Counted from the stretch's first letter, positions 9,085 to 17,615 are shown. The stretch is DNA of 34,910 bases from Teichococcus aerophilus (GCF_014490485.1 NZ_JACTVA010000054.1:1-34910); one strand, 5' to 3'. Notes: generated by a model from the sequence alone, not told the origin. Translations and numbers: made by a program.

Positions 9085-10251
9085 TTATGCCGCGTTCGGC
9101 ACGGGGAAATCGGTAGCCTGTATAAGCCCGCCAGGCCTTGCGGTAAAAGCCTCCGCCAGCCCGTGCAGGGGGGCGAAGGGCTGCAGCTCGGTCCCGGTCA
9201 GGAAACATTGCGCCGGCAGCTCGGCCAGGGCGGCGAACAGCGCCTCCCGCCGCCCGGGGTCCAGATGCGCCGCCACCTCGTCCAGCAACAGCAGCGGGGC
9301 GAAGCCGCGCCGCGCCCGCACCAGCGCGGCCTGCGCCAGCACCACCGCCACCAACAGCGCCTTCTGTTCCCCGGTCGAGCACAACTCGGCTGGAATATCC
9401 TTTGGCAACAGCACCATGCGCAGGTCGGTACGGTGCGCGCCCTGGCGTGCGCCACCGGCGGCCGCATCGCGCGGGCGGTCGGTGGCCAGGCCGTAGCGCA
9501 GAGCGTCCTCCACCGCCAACGCCGGCTGCGCGTCCAGCGCGGCGGCGATCGGGCACAGCAGGTCCAGCCGCGCCGCCGGGAAGGCGCCGGCCACCCCGGC
9601 CTCCAGCACCCCATTCAGCCGCGAGGCCAGGGAACGGCGGGCCGCCACCGCCGCCACCGCGTGGCGCGCCATCGTATCCTCCAGCGCCGCCAGCCAGCCG
9701 GCATCGCGCCGCCCTTCGGCCAGCAGGCGGTTGCGCTGGGTCATCGCCGCGTCATGCGCCGCCACGTCCCGCGCGTGGGTGGGCTCCAGCGCCCAGACCA
9801 GCCGGTCCAGGAAGCGCCGGCGGCCGGAAGCGGCCTCCTGGAACAGCCGGTCCATCTGCGGGGTCAGCCACAGCGTGGCGGAATGCCGGGCGATCTCGGC
9901 CTGGTTGCGCACCGGCCCGCCATCCAGGCGGAAGCTGCGCCGGTCCTGCCCCGCCTCGGCCCCTGTGCCGATGACCACCGCGCCTTCCGGCCCCTCGAAA
10001 TGCCCGGCGACGGCCCAGCCCAGGCTCTCCTCGCCTTCCCGGCGCCCCAGTTCGGCACCCTTGGCGGCGCGCAGGCCGCGCCCGGGGCCCAGCAGGCTGA
10101 TCGCTTCCAGCAGATTGGTCTTGCCCACGCCGTTCGGCCCCGCCACCACGACGATGCGGCCGGCGATCGCCTGGTCCAGCGTGGCGTAGCTGCGGAAATC
10201 CTGCAGCATCAGGCGGGTGAGGCGGAGCGTGGGGGCGGTCACCCCCGCCAT
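9085..10251 (-). CDS. recF: DNA replication and repair protein RecF
   Basis: SMC-like ATPase of the RecFOR pathway that helps load RecA at gapped DNA. 388 aa. Seen: FRSYATLD near the N-terminus, Walker A AGPNGVGKT (residues about 37-45), LWLTPQMDRLF, the RRRFLDRLV motif, ABC signature STGEQKALL and Walker B LLLLDEVAAHLD. The ribosome site is weak (the upstream sequence is GGGCGGAAATGCTCTAA). The family helix LRLTRLMLQDFRSY begins at residue 9, so the start cannot move far downstream. It is co-directional with gyrB but separated from dnaN by about 4.3 kb of unrelated genes, unlike the common dnaN-recF-gyrB order. Confidence 0.96.
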   Translation of the reverse strand: MAGVTAPTLRLTRLMLQDFRSYATLDQAIAGRIVVVAGPNGVGKTNLLEAISLLGPGRGLRAAKGAELGRREGEESLGWAVAGHFEGPEGAVVIGTGAEAGQDRRSFRLDGGPVRNQAEIARHSATLWLTPQMDRLFQEAASGRRRFLDRLVWALEPTHARDVAAHDAAMTQRNRLLAEGRRDAGWLAALEDTMARHAVAAVAARRSLASRLNGVLEAGVAGAFPAARLDLLCPIAAALDAQPALAVEDALRYGLATDRPRDAAAGGARQGAHRTDLRMVLLPKDIPAELCSTGEQKALLVAVVLAQAALVRARRGFAPLLLLDEVAAHLDPGRREALFAALAELPAQCFLTGTELQPFAPLHGLAEAFTARPGGLIQATDFPVPNAA

Positions 10252-10334
10252 TTAGAGCATTTCCGCCCCCGGGGAAAATAGCGCCGCGCCCGCCGGCACC
10301 GCCCAGGCTTGCCCGGGTACCGCCGCCTTTCCCG

Positions 10335-10361
10335 TTGACGGCCCATTCCGCCTGCTATTCC
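10335..10361 (+). promoter_or_regulatory. Possible promoter of the DUF2235 gene
   Basis: TTGACG (10335-10340) and TATTCC (10356-10361) are separated by 15 bp, 31 bases before the ATG. Just downstream lies the direct repeat TAACGATAACGA. The spacing is short, so this is tentative. Confidence 0.28.
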
Positions 10362-10392
10362 ATAACGATAACGAATCAAGCAGGCCCGCGCC

Positions 10393-11544
10393 ATGAAACG
10401 ACTCGTCGTCTGCTTCGATGGCACCTGGAACAATGCCGATAGCGGCGTGGCGGACACCAACGTCGCTCGCATGGCCCGCGCGGTGCGCGCCACCAGCGGC
10501 GACGTGCCGCAGCTCACGCTCTACCTGCGCGGCGTCGGTTCCACCGGCATCGCCCTGCAGAAGCTGATCGAGGGCGCCACTGGCGAGGGAATCGACGACA
10601 ATATCCGCTCCGCCTACATGTTCCTGGCGCAGAACTACCTGCCGCCCGAGGCACTGCCGGGCTATGCGGGGGATGAGATCTTCGTCTTCGGCTTCTCGCG
10701 CGGCGCCTTCTCCGCCCGCAGCCTGGCGGGCTTCGTCGGCAGTTGCGGCCTGCTGAAGCGGCAGCGCCTGGATGCCATCGCCGATGCCTGGTCCTACTAC
10801 CGCAAGGTCAGGACCCGCAGTCCGGAAGATTTCGCCAGCCGGATCGGCGGCACGGCTCCCAACCACCCGGATATCAGCATCGCCTTCCTCGGCGTGTGGG
10901 ACACGGTCGGCGCGCTCGGCATTCCCGGCACCATGCTCAACCGGCTGACTGCTTCCGACTACCAGTTCCACGATACCAAGCCCTCCCGCGTCGTCCGCAT
11001 CGGCCGCCATGCCCTGGCGATCGACGAACACCGCGATGAATTCGAGCCAACGCTGTGGACCGCCCCCGCCCCGGCGGGCTGCGACATCCAGCAGGTCTGG
11101 TTCCCGGGCGCGCATTCCGATGTCGGTGGCGGCTACCAGCAACTGGCTGGCATGTCCCGGCTGGCCAACGCCCCGCTGCGCTGGATGGCGGACGAGGCCA
11201 TCCAGGCCGGCCTGGCCCTGGACGAGGAGATGCTGCCCCAGCCCGACGCGTGCGACCCGCTGGCACCCCACCACGAATCCCGCCTCAACCTCTCCCGCAA
11301 GGACCGGCTGACCCCGACCATCCGCCAGATGCTGGGTCGCGTCCCCGATATCGGCCTGCTGGAACGGCTCTACCAGCCGATGAGCGAGAAGGGCGCCAAG
11401 CTGCAGCCGGTGAACGAAAGCCTGCATCCCAGCGCGGCCACGCGCTACGGCCAGACGGTGCTGCTGCTGGCCAACGACGCCGACCAGAAGGGCGAGACGA
11501 TCACCTACGCCCCCAAGAACCTGCGGGCGGCGCTGGGCCAGTAG
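10393..11544 (+). CDS. DUF2235 alpha/beta-hydrolase (Tle1-like phospholipase fold)
   Basis: 383 aa. DUF2235 proteins have an alpha/beta-hydrolase fold; type VI secretion Tle1 phospholipases belong here, as do many stand-alone proteins of unknown substrate. Seen: opening RLVVCFDGTWNN, nucleophile elbow GFSRGAFSAR with Ser102, FLGVWDTVGALG with the likely acid, and FPGAHSDVGGGY with the likely histidine. All three catalytic positions are present. There is no signal peptide, and no Tse/Tli immunity gene or VgrG/PAAR gene nearby, so a secreted toxin role is unsupported. It sits divergently from recF, inside the recF-dnaN interval. Function beyond hydrolase is not claimed. Confidence 0.88.
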   Translation: MKRLVVCFDGTWNNADSGVADTNVARMARAVRATSGDVPQLTLYLRGVGSTGIALQKLIEGATGEGIDDNIRSAYMFLAQNYLPPEALPGYAGDEIFVFGFSRGAFSARSLAGFVGSCGLLKRQRLDAIADAWSYYRKVRTRSPEDFASRIGGTAPNHPDISIAFLGVWDTVGALGIPGTMLNRLTASDYQFHDTKPSRVVRIGRHALAIDEHRDEFEPTLWTAPAPAGCDIQQVWFPGAHSDVGGGYQQLAGMSRLANAPLRWMADEAIQAGLALDEEMLPQPDACDPLAPHHESRLNLSRKDRLTPTIRQMLGRVPDIGLLERLYQPMSEKGAKLQPVNESLHPSAATRYGQTVLLLANDADQKGETITYAPKNLRAALGQ

Positions 11545-11712
11545 AGCGTGATGGCCTGAGGTGGCATCACCGAAAGCCTGAATCACGCGACCCAAGACAG
11601 GCATAGAGCATGGTGCGTGAACGCAGCATGCTCCGCAGCCGGGCGCGAAATTCGCACCCCGGCGCGGCGGGCCGCGTTATCGTGGCCTCTCCCGCTCCTG
11701 GAAGCCTTCGCC

Positions 11713-13032
11713 ATGCGCGTCGTACCTCGCCTTGTCCTTCCCCTGGTCCTGCTGGCGGCACTGGCCGCCTGTGGCGAGACGGCCACGCTGCCGGTGGAGG
11801 CCGGCACCGGCCCCAACCCGCAGCTACCGGCGCCCAACCCCACCCTGCTGCCCACGGTGAACATCGCCCCCGCCCGCGGCTGGGCGGAAGGCGCCCTGCC
11901 CATCCCTGCCCCGGGCCTGCGCGTCGCCGTCTTCGCCGCAGGGCTGGACCATCCCCGCTGGGTCTATGTGCTGCCGAACGGCGACGTGCTGGTGGCCGAG
12001 AGCAATGCGCCCCCGAAGCCGGAGGACGAAGGCGGCGGCATCCGCAAATGGGTGATGGGGCTGGTGATGCGCCGCGCCGGCGCCGGCGTGCCCAGCGCCA
12101 ACCGCATCACCCTGCTGCGCGACGCCGATGGCGACGGCGTAGCCGAAACGCGCGAGACCTTCCTCTCCGGCCTCAACTCGCCCTTCGGCATGGCGCTGGT
12201 CGGCAACGACCTCTACGTCGCCAATACCGATGCGGTGCTGCGCTTCCCCTACCAGCCGGGCCAGACGCGCATCGATGCCCCCGGCACCCGGCTGGTGGAG
12301 CTGCCCGGCGGCCCCATCAACCATCACTGGACCAAGAACCTCATCGCGAGCCTAGATGGCACGCGGCTCTACGTCACCGTCGGTTCCAACAGCAATGTCG
12401 GCGAACGCGGCATGGAGGCCGAGGCCGGCCGCGCCGCCATCTGGGAAGTGGACCGCGCCACCGGCGCCCACCGCATCTTCGCCTCCGGCCTGCGCAACCC
12501 CAACGGCATGGGGTGGGAACCGGTCAGCGGCGCCCTGTGGACCGCGGTCAACGAGCGTGACGAGATCGGCAGCGACCTGGTGCCGGACTACATGACCTCC
12601 GTCCGCGACGGCGGCTTCTACGGTTGGCCCTACAGCTATTTCGGCCAGCACGTGGATACGCGGGTGGAGCCGCCGCGGCCCGACCTGGTGGCCCGCGCCC
12701 TGGTGCCGGACTACGCCCTGGGGCCACATACGGCCTCGCTCGGCCTGGCCTTCGCCAGGCCGCCAGGGCTGACGCCGGCCTTCGCCAGCGGCGCCTTCAT
12801 CGGCCAGCACGGCTCCTGGAACCGCCGTCCGCCCAGCGGCTACAAGGTCGTCTTCATCCCGTTCGCCAACGGCCGCCCCAACGGCCCGCCCGTGGACGTG
12901 CTGAGCGGCTTCCTTGACACCAACGGCAACGCCCAGGGCCGGCCCGTGGGCGTGGCGCTGGACCACCGCGACGGCCTGCTGGTGGCCGACGACGTCGGCA
13001 ACCGCATCTTCCGGGTGGATGCAGCGCGGTAG
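11713..13032 (+). CDS. PQQ-type sorbosone/glucose dehydrogenase-like lipoprotein
   Basis: 439-aa six-bladed beta-propeller of the L-sorbosone dehydrogenase / soluble aldose dehydrogenase family, which oxidises sugars or aldehydes with pyrroloquinoline quinone. The start at 11713 gives a lipoprotein signal ([10 protein letters not shown], Cys20), placing it on a periplasmic membrane face; an earlier in-frame start would bury that signal. Seen: [20 protein letters not shown], the metal-site-like [46 protein letters not shown] and [10 protein letters not shown]. These are hallmarks of the family. No PQQ synthesis gene is near. It ends in a family A terminator and is convergent with the next gene. 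Substrate unknown. Confidence 0.88.
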   Translation: MRVVPRLVLPLVLLAALAACGETATLPVEAGTGPNPQLPAPNPTLLPTVNIAPARGWAEGALPIPAPGLRVAVFAAGLDHPRWVYVLPNGDVLVAESNAPPKPEDEGGGIRKWVMGLVMRRAGAGVPSANRITLLRDADGDGVAETRETFLSGLNSPFGMALVGNDLYVANTDAVLRFPYQPGQTRIDAPGTRLVELPGGPINHHWTKNLIASLDGTRLYVTVGSNSNVGERGMEAEAGRAAIWEVDRATGAHRIFASGLRNPNGMGWEPVSGALWTAVNERDEIGSDLVPDYMTSVRDGGFYGWPYSYFGQHVDTRVEPPRPDLVARALVPDYALGPHTASLGLAFARPPGLTPAFASGAFIGQHGSWNRRPPSGYKVVFIPFANGRPNGPPVDVLSGFLDTNGNAQGRPVGVALDHRDGLLVADDVGNRIFRVDAAR

Positions 13033-13069
13033 GGGCGACGTTTTGCTTTGAACGGAGGGGTAAAGGCCA

Positions 13070-13108
13070 GGCCGGGGAAGGAATTCCCCGGGCCCCTTCT
13101 TTTGTTTT
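13070..13108 (+). terminator. Hairpin terminator (repeat family A, canonical copy)
   Basis: GGCCGGGGAA / TTCCCCGGGCC stem followed by CCCTTCTTTTGTTTTCT. It lies 37 bases after the dehydrogenase stop and faces the minus-strand copy at 13518-13565. Confidence 0.75.
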
Positions 13109-13517
13109 CTCGAGTTTTTGGCAGGGGCTTTGGTGTGAGCGGGTCTGCCTTGAGACCTGGGGGCGCCTTTTCCGCGCCCGAGCCTCCGGTGAGGAGCGAT
13201 GCAGGGTCGGGCCAGGGCGACTCTGCCGCCTGCGGCTCCCGCCTGACGGGTGTCTCATCCATTCCAGGCGGAAGCAGGGTATTTTATATCAGGCTCGTTG
13301 GAGTGGACGCACACCCGCCGCCGGGCGAAGCCCATAAACAAAATCTCTGCCACCAGCTGCGTATTGCGCGGGCGAAAGATCATAAGAAATTCGCCTGCGG
13401 CAAGCATAAGCTTCAAGGAATGGCGCAAAATTCAGTAGGCGAGCCTTGCTCCGAACCCATCAGGCACACGGCCCGTCAGGACGCCTCCAACCGCCCAACC
13501 CTTGATCCCCTAAACCG
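13109..13517. other. Convergent intergenic region with an AT-richer island
   Basis: No gene supported. From about 13275 to 13440 the sequence is clearly lower in GC than its surroundings (for example TATTTTATATC and CATAAACAAAATC). Short open frames there lack ribosome sites and recognisable sequence. It could be a remnant of foreign DNA or of a lost gene. Confidence 0.3.
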
Positions 13518-13565
13518 CAAAAAAAGATGAGGGTGGCCTGGAGGGAGAATTCCTTCTCCCTCCAG
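13518..13565 (-). terminator. Hairpin terminator (repeat family A variant)
   Basis: CTGGAGGGAGAA / TTCTCCCTCCAG is a perfect 12-bp stem around a four-base loop. On the minus strand it is followed, about ten bases on, by CATCTTTTTTTGC. It ends transcription of the secreted-protein gene 55 bases upstream. Confidence 0.75.
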
Positions 13566-13620
13566 CCTTCCAGCCCGCGCGGAACGTCCCGCTCCGGGCC
13601 AGGCAGCCCGTTGGTAGCGC

Positions 13621-14259
13621 TTAGCGCGCCGGGCGCGGCTGACCCTGGCCCTGTGGCTGACCTTGGCCTTGTGGCTGACCTTGGCCTTGTGCCTGCTGCA
13701 TGTTGCGGTAGCCCGCCGGCAGGGTGAAGCGCGCGGTGTCCTGCGCGCTGGTGGAGACGGTCTGCGCTTCGATGCGCACTTGCTGGCCGGCCGGGGTGCG
13801 GGCTTCCAGCCGCAGCATCAGGCTGCCATCGGTGACGCAGACGGTGCCCTCGCCTTCCTGCTGGCTGGCGAATTTCCAGATGGTGCAGGGCTGGCTAGCC
13901 ACGGTGTCCGTGCCGGCTTCCGTCAGTTGCACGCCGGCCGGCAGGCGCGGCGCGGCCTTGGCGGCGGCTTCGGCGGGCAGGGGCATGTAGGCGCGCTGTT
14001 CCTCCACCACCATGAAGGCGCGCTGGTCGCGCTGTTCCAGCAGCAGCCAGCCGGGGAACATGGCGGAATCGATCCGCACCTTACCGGCACCGACATTCCA
14101 GGCGATGATCATGGTGCCCGAGGGCTGGCCCGTAGCCTGCACCGCATAGGTCACCGCGGCGTCGGTGGAGGGGGTCAGGCTGGTGGGTGCCTCCTTCGCC
14201 TGGGCGAGCGCTGGCACGGCCAGCAGCGAAAGCGTCAGCGCGGCGATGGTGTGCTTCAT
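13621..14259 (-). CDS. Secreted protein with glutamine/glycine/proline repeat tail
   Basis: 212 aa. The signal peptide MKHTIAALTLSLLAVPALAQA is cut likely after AQA. The periplasmic body (about 22-185) reads like a DUF4412-type beta-rich domain: GTMIIAWNVGAGKVRID, MFPGWLLLEQRDQRAFMVVEEQRAYMPLP, CTIWKF, and ARFTLPAGYRNM near the end. The tail carries three 6-residue repeats (GQGQPQ). ATG 14259 has GAGGATCGG directly before it and gives the clean signal peptide; the longer upstream frame does not. It lies between dnaN and the convergent dehydrogenase. Domain name uncertain; function unknown. Confidence 0.7.
   Translation of the reverse strand: MKHTIAALTLSLLAVPALAQAKEAPTSLTPSTDAAVTYAVQATGQPSGTMIIAWNVGAGKVRIDSAMFPGWLLLEQRDQRAFMVVEEQRAYMPLPAEAAAKAAPRLPAGVQLTEAGTDTVASQPCTIWKFASQQEGEGTVCVTDGSLMLRLEARTPAGQQVRIEAQTVSTSAQDTARFTLPAGYRNMQQAQGQGQPQGQGQPQGQGQPRPAR
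13637..13690 (-). repeat. 18-bp tandem repeat, three copies, inside a coding tail
   Basis: Three back-to-back 18-base units, the last two identical and the first differing at two positions, encode the GQGQPQ tail. The unit length keeps the frame, so copy number can vary without breaking the gene. Confidence 0.85.
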
Positions 14260-14503
14260 CCGATCCTCATGCGGTTGTGGGCGCGGCAAGGCCATGGCCC
14301 TGGCGGTCATGCACCAAGCGTGGCGAGCCGACTGATCGCGGTCGAGTAGGTGGTGGCGTGTGGGTGCGATCCCGCCCTAGCTGCGCCGCCCGGGCGCCGG
14401 TGCCAAGGCGCGGGGGGAACACGTTCCCGGTAGCATCCCGCTCCGGCAACGCTCCCGGCGGGGCCTTGGCCGCCACTTGCATGGCCGGGCGGTCCGGGTT
14501 CGT

Positions 14504-14527
14504 CCCGCCCGGCTGGCGCCGGGCGGG
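14504..14527 (-). terminator. Stem-loop after dnaN
   Basis: CCCGCCCGGC / GCCGGGCGGG, a perfect 10-bp stem with a TGGC loop (GCCA on the minus strand), 19 bases past the dnaN stop. There is no U-tract, so the terminator call is tentative. Confidence 0.4.
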
Positions 14528-14546
14528 GGTCGGAGGCGGTGAGGCC

Positions 14547-15674
14547 TCAGACGCGCATCGGCATCAGCACGTACAGCGCCTCGGGCTTGGCCGCATCCAC
14601 CACGACGGTGGGGGCGGAGCCATCGGCGAAGCGGAACTCCACCTTCTCGGCGATCTGGTCGGTGATGTCGGACAGGTAGCGCGCCTGGAAGCCGATTTCG
14701 ATGCCGGTGCCGCTGTAGGAGATGCTGTCGCCATCCAGCTCCTCCTCCGCCTGGCCCTGGTCGGGGCTGCTGGCGGTCAGGGTCAGGCTATCGGCCTTCA
14801 GGCTCAGCTTCACCGGGCGGGACCGCTCGGAGGAAATGGCCGCCACGCGGGCCACCGCCTCGGCGAAGGCCTTCTTGTCCACCGTCAGGATCTTGTCGTT
14901 CCCGCGCGGAATGACGCGATCGTATTCCGGGAACGTACCATCGATCAGCTTGCTGGTCAGGTGCACCGAGCCGAAGGCGAAGCGGATCTTGGTGTCGGAG
15001 AGCTTGATCTCCACCGGGTCGTGGCTCTCTTCCGCCAGCTTGCGGATCTCGTTGACCGTCTTGCGCGGGATGATGACGCCCGGCATCCCGGCGGCACCCT
15101 CCGGCAACGGCTCCTCGACGCGCGCCAGGCGGTGGCCGTCCGTCGCCACCGCCCGCAGCACCGGCTGCCCTTCGGATTCGGTCGCGTGGATATAGATGCC
15201 GTTCAGGTAGTAGCGCGTCTCCTCGGTGGAGATGGCGAACTTCGTGCGGTCCACCAGCTCGCGCAGCGTCAGCGCCGGCAGTTCGAAGCTGTGCGGCAGC
15301 TTGCCTTCGGTCATGGAGGGGAAGTCCTCCACCGGCAGCACCATCAGGCTGGTGGCGAAGCGGCCGGCGCGCAGCGCCAGCGGCGCATCGCCGCCCGGAT
15401 GGTCCAGCTCCACCTTCGCGCCGTCCGGCAGCTTGCGGACGATCTCGTACAGCGTCGCCGCCGGCGCCGTGGTGCGGCCGGCGCGGGTGACGGTGACGCC
15501 CGGCACGGCCTCGACGATGGCAATCTCCATATCCGTCGCGGTCATGGTCAGCGCGCCCTCATGGGCGGCCAGCATCACATTGGCCAGGATGGGGATGGTG
15601 TTGCGGCGCTCGACCACGCTCTGCACATGCGCCAGGGCCTTGAGCAGCACGGCCCGATCCACCGAGAACTTCAT
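14547..15674 (-). CDS. dnaN: DNA polymerase III beta subunit (sliding clamp)
   Basis: Ring-forming processivity clamp. 375 aa, typical. Three clamp domains are visible from MKFSVDRAVLLKALAHVQSVVERRNTIPILANVML through the central TRYYLNGIYIH and DGHRLA motifs to the C-terminal ending YVLMPMRV, the standard clamp C-terminus (hydrophobic cleft strand). The start at 15674 begins directly with the conserved MKFSV. dnaA is not adjacent: upstream, divergently, lies udgX. Downstream co-directional genes are a secreted protein and, about 4.3 kb away, recF-gyrB. Identification secure. Confidence 0.98.
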   Translation of the reverse strand: MKFSVDRAVLLKALAHVQSVVERRNTIPILANVMLAAHEGALTMTATDMEIAIVEAVPGVTVTRAGRTTAPAATLYEIVRKLPDGAKVELDHPGGDAPLALRAGRFATSLMVLPVEDFPSMTEGKLPHSFELPALTLRELVDRTKFAISTEETRYYLNGIYIHATESEGQPVLRAVATDGHRLARVEEPLPEGAAGMPGVIIPRKTVNEIRKLAEESHDPVEIKLSDTKIRFAFGSVHLTSKLIDGTFPEYDRVIPRGNDKILTVDKKAFAEAVARVAAISSERSRPVKLSLKADSLTLTASSPDQGQAEEELDGDSISYSGTGIEIGFQARYLSDITDQIAEKVEFRFADGSAPTVVVDAAKPEALYVLMPMRV

Positions 15675-15699
15675 GGCTTGTGCAATCCCGTGACGAAGC

Positions 15700-15721
15700 G
15701 GGCGCCCGACTCAGGGCGCCC
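15700..15721 (-). promoter_or_regulatory. Double GGGCGCCC palindrome in the dnaN leader
   Basis: Two GGGCGCCC octamers, each self-complementary, are separated by GACTCA, 25-47 bases before the dnaN ATG. As RNA they pair into an 8-bp hairpin in the leader; as DNA they could be a paired operator. Role not known. Confidence 0.35.
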
Positions 15722-15840
15722 GGGTGATGAAAGAGCCGGTTTATCTATCAGGGCCGCACGGGCCGGGAAAGCCGCCCTGCGTCGTTTCCCGCCCCATGCC
15801 CGCGCGCAACCGCCGCCACCGCCGCCGGTTGGCCCTTATC

Positions 15841-16419
15841 ATGAGCGCCGCACCCTCCCCCACCGCCCCCTATCCCGCCGCCGACTGGGCCGAAGGGCGC
15901 CCCTTCGTGCCCGGCGAAGGCCCGCCCCATGCCGCGCTGATGTTCGTCGGCGAACAGCCGGGGGATGAGGAAGACCGCCAGGTCCGCCCCTTCGTCGGCC
16001 CTGCCGGCCAGTTATTCGACCGTGCCCTGGAAGATGCCGGCCTGCACCGGCCGGACACCTACGTCACCAACGCGGTGAAGCACTTCAAATTCGTCCAGAC
16101 CGGCCGGCGCCGCATCCACCAGAAGCCTGATGCCGGCGATATCGCCCACTACCGCCCCTTCCTGCTGAACGAGGTGCGCAGCATCGCCCCGCACCTCATC
16201 GTCGCCCTGGGCGCCACAGCCGCGCAGGCCCTGCTGGGCCGCAAGGTGCCGGTGCTGAAGCAACGCGGCGAAGTGCTGCCGGGGCCATTGGAGCACCCGG
16301 TGCTGCTGACCGTGCACCCCAGCTTCCTGCTGCGCGTGCCGGACGCTGAAGCCCGGCGGGAGCACTACGCCGCCTTCGTGGCCGATCTAAGGGATGCGGC
16401 TCGGCGGGCGGCGGGCTGA
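15841..16419 (+). CDS. udgX: UdgX-type uracil-DNA glycosylase (covalent uracil-binding)
   Basis: 192 aa, UDG superfamily with family-4-like Fe-S cysteines mostly absent. Motif A is VGEQPGDEEDRQ, followed by FVGPAGQLFD, YVTNAVKHFKF and the diagnostic insert GRRRIHQKP with His93. In Mycobacterium smegmatis UdgX the equivalent histidine attacks the sugar and leaves the protein covalently fixed to uracil-excised DNA. Motif B is VHPSFLLR. Start chosen at 15841 (MSAAPSPTAP), just before the conserved body; 15796 is an in-frame alternative, and neither has a strong ribosome site. Divergent from dnaN, ends in a family A terminator. The UdgX call rests on RRIHQ and is firm; the covalent chemistry is from the family. 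Confidence 0.88.
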   Translation: MSAAPSPTAPYPAADWAEGRPFVPGEGPPHAALMFVGEQPGDEEDRQVRPFVGPAGQLFDRALEDAGLHRPDTYVTNAVKHFKFVQTGRRRIHQKPDAGDIAHYRPFLLNEVRSIAPHLIVALGATAAQALLGRKVPVLKQRGEVLPGPLEHPVLLTVHPSFLLRVPDAEARREHYAAFVADLRDAARRAAG

Positions 16420-16428
16420 GAGACGCGG

Positions 16429-16465
16429 AGGCCGGGGAAGAAATTCCCGGGCCCTTTCTTTTTCT
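16429..16465 (+). terminator. Hairpin terminator (repeat family A)
   Basis: GGCCGGGGAA / TTCCCGGGCC with one mismatch, loop GAAA, then CTTTCTTTTTCTC, starting 9 bases after the udgX stop. The convergent TSUP gene has no matching copy on its side. Confidence 0.75.
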
Positions 16466-16579
16466 CTGAGCGTGTTGTCGGTGCCGTGGGTGGGGCCTGC
16501 CCTGCACAGGCGAGCCAGGGTTGGGGGAGCCGGCGAGCGGGTACCCCCGATGGGCTCTGCGTTCTGGTCAGTCGCCCGG

Positions 16580-17335
16580 CTAGTGAAGTCCCTGCCACAG
16601 CAGGTGCGCCCCCAAAATCAGCAATCCCAGGAAGAAGCAGCGCCGGAAAGTGGAAGCGGACACCAGGCCCCGCAACCGCCCGCCCAGTGCCATGCCCGCC
16701 AGCGCGGGCAGCAGGGCCAGAACGGAACCGCCCAGCGCCCCGCCGCCGAAGCCCCCGCCAGAGGCCAGGCCGGCCGCCAGGCCCAGGGTCGACACGGTGA
16801 ACGAAATCCCCAGCGCCTGTACCAGCCGGTCCCGCTCCAGCCCCAGCGCTTGCAGGTACGGAACCGCCGGCAGCACGAACACGCCCGTGGCCGCGGTCAC
16901 CAGGCCGGTGAGCAGGCCGACCAGCGGGCCCGCCCAGGCCTCGGCCCGGGGCGGCACCTGCGGCAGGCGCAAGGGCAGCAGCCCGAAGGCGGCATAGGCC
17001 AGCAGCGCCGCGCCCAGCCCGGCGGTGGCGCCGCCCTTGCCCGGCAGCAGCCCGGCCCACAGGCCCAGCAGCGTGCCAACCGCCACCGCCACCTGCATCG
17101 GCGCCAGCCGGCGCAGCAACGGCCCCAGCTTCGGCCCATCCATCAACTGCCAGATATTCGTGACCAGGGAGGGCAGCACCAGCAGCGCCGCCGCTTCCGC
17201 CGGCGCGATCACCATGCCCAGCAGCCCCATGGCGATGGTGGGCAGCCCCAGCCCGATGACCCCCTTCACCAGCCCGGCCAGCAGGAAGGTGGCCAGGATG
17301 GCGGCAAGGACGGGAAGATTCGTGATCAGTTCCAT
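16580..17335 (-). CDS. TSUP family membrane transporter (TauE/SafE-like)
   Basis: 251 aa with about eight hydrophobic segments (for example AAILATFLLAGLVKGVIGLG, VAVAVGTLLGLWAGLLPG, FFLGLLILGAHLLW). The N-terminal LVKGVIGLGLPTIAMGLL and mid-protein GLLTGLVTAATGVFVLPAVPYLQALG are the two halves of the TauE/SafE fold. Family members export small sulfur compounds or other anions from the cytoplasm. ATG 17335 begins directly before the first segment. It is divergent from an ArsR-type regulator, with a perfect inverted repeat 31-54 bases upstream of the start, so substrate-controlled repression is likely. Substrate unknown. Confidence 0.88.
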   Translation of the reverse strand: MELITNLPVLAAILATFLLAGLVKGVIGLGLPTIAMGLLGMVIAPAEAAALLVLPSLVTNIWQLMDGPKLGPLLRRLAPMQVAVAVGTLLGLWAGLLPGKGGATAGLGAALLAYAAFGLLPLRLPQVPPRAEAWAGPLVGLLTGLVTAATGVFVLPAVPYLQALGLERDRLVQALGISFTVSTLGLAAGLASGGGFGGGALGGSVLALLPALAGMALGGRLRGLVSASTFRRCFFLGLLILGAHLLWQGLH

Positions 17336-17365
17336 ACGCCGCAGCCTCCGCCATCAGCGTGGCCG

Positions 17366-17389
17366 ATGCTACGGTACTGGCCGTAGCAT
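17366..17389. promoter_or_regulatory. Operator candidate between TSUP and ArsR genes
   Basis: ATGCTACGG-TACTGG-CCGTAGCAT is a perfect 9-6-9 inverted repeat. It sits 31 bases before the TSUP start codon, where a repressor would block transcription, and 227 bases before the regulator start. The size and symmetry fit a dimeric winged-helix protein such as ArsR/SmtB. Confidence 0.55.
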
Positions 17390-17615
17390 TCCGCCTCCAC
17401 CCGCCGCAGCATGGGGGGCAAGGGCGCGGTGCGAACCCTGCAGCATGGATGCCCGGGACGTGTCGCCGAACAGATGTTGCCACATGCCTCGGTACAGGCT
17501 GCTGGCGAAGCCTGCCTGACCTGACCCGCGCCGGCTGTCCTCATAGCCACAGGCCGCCCGTGGGATGGCCAGCCCGACCACGGCTCAACCACAACCCCGG
17601 CAACGGAGGCCCACC

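Noticed and set aside
13250-13438. Possible 62-aa gene in the AT-richer island
   Set aside because: No ribosome site, no codon bias and no recognisable motif; it may only reflect the lower GC there.
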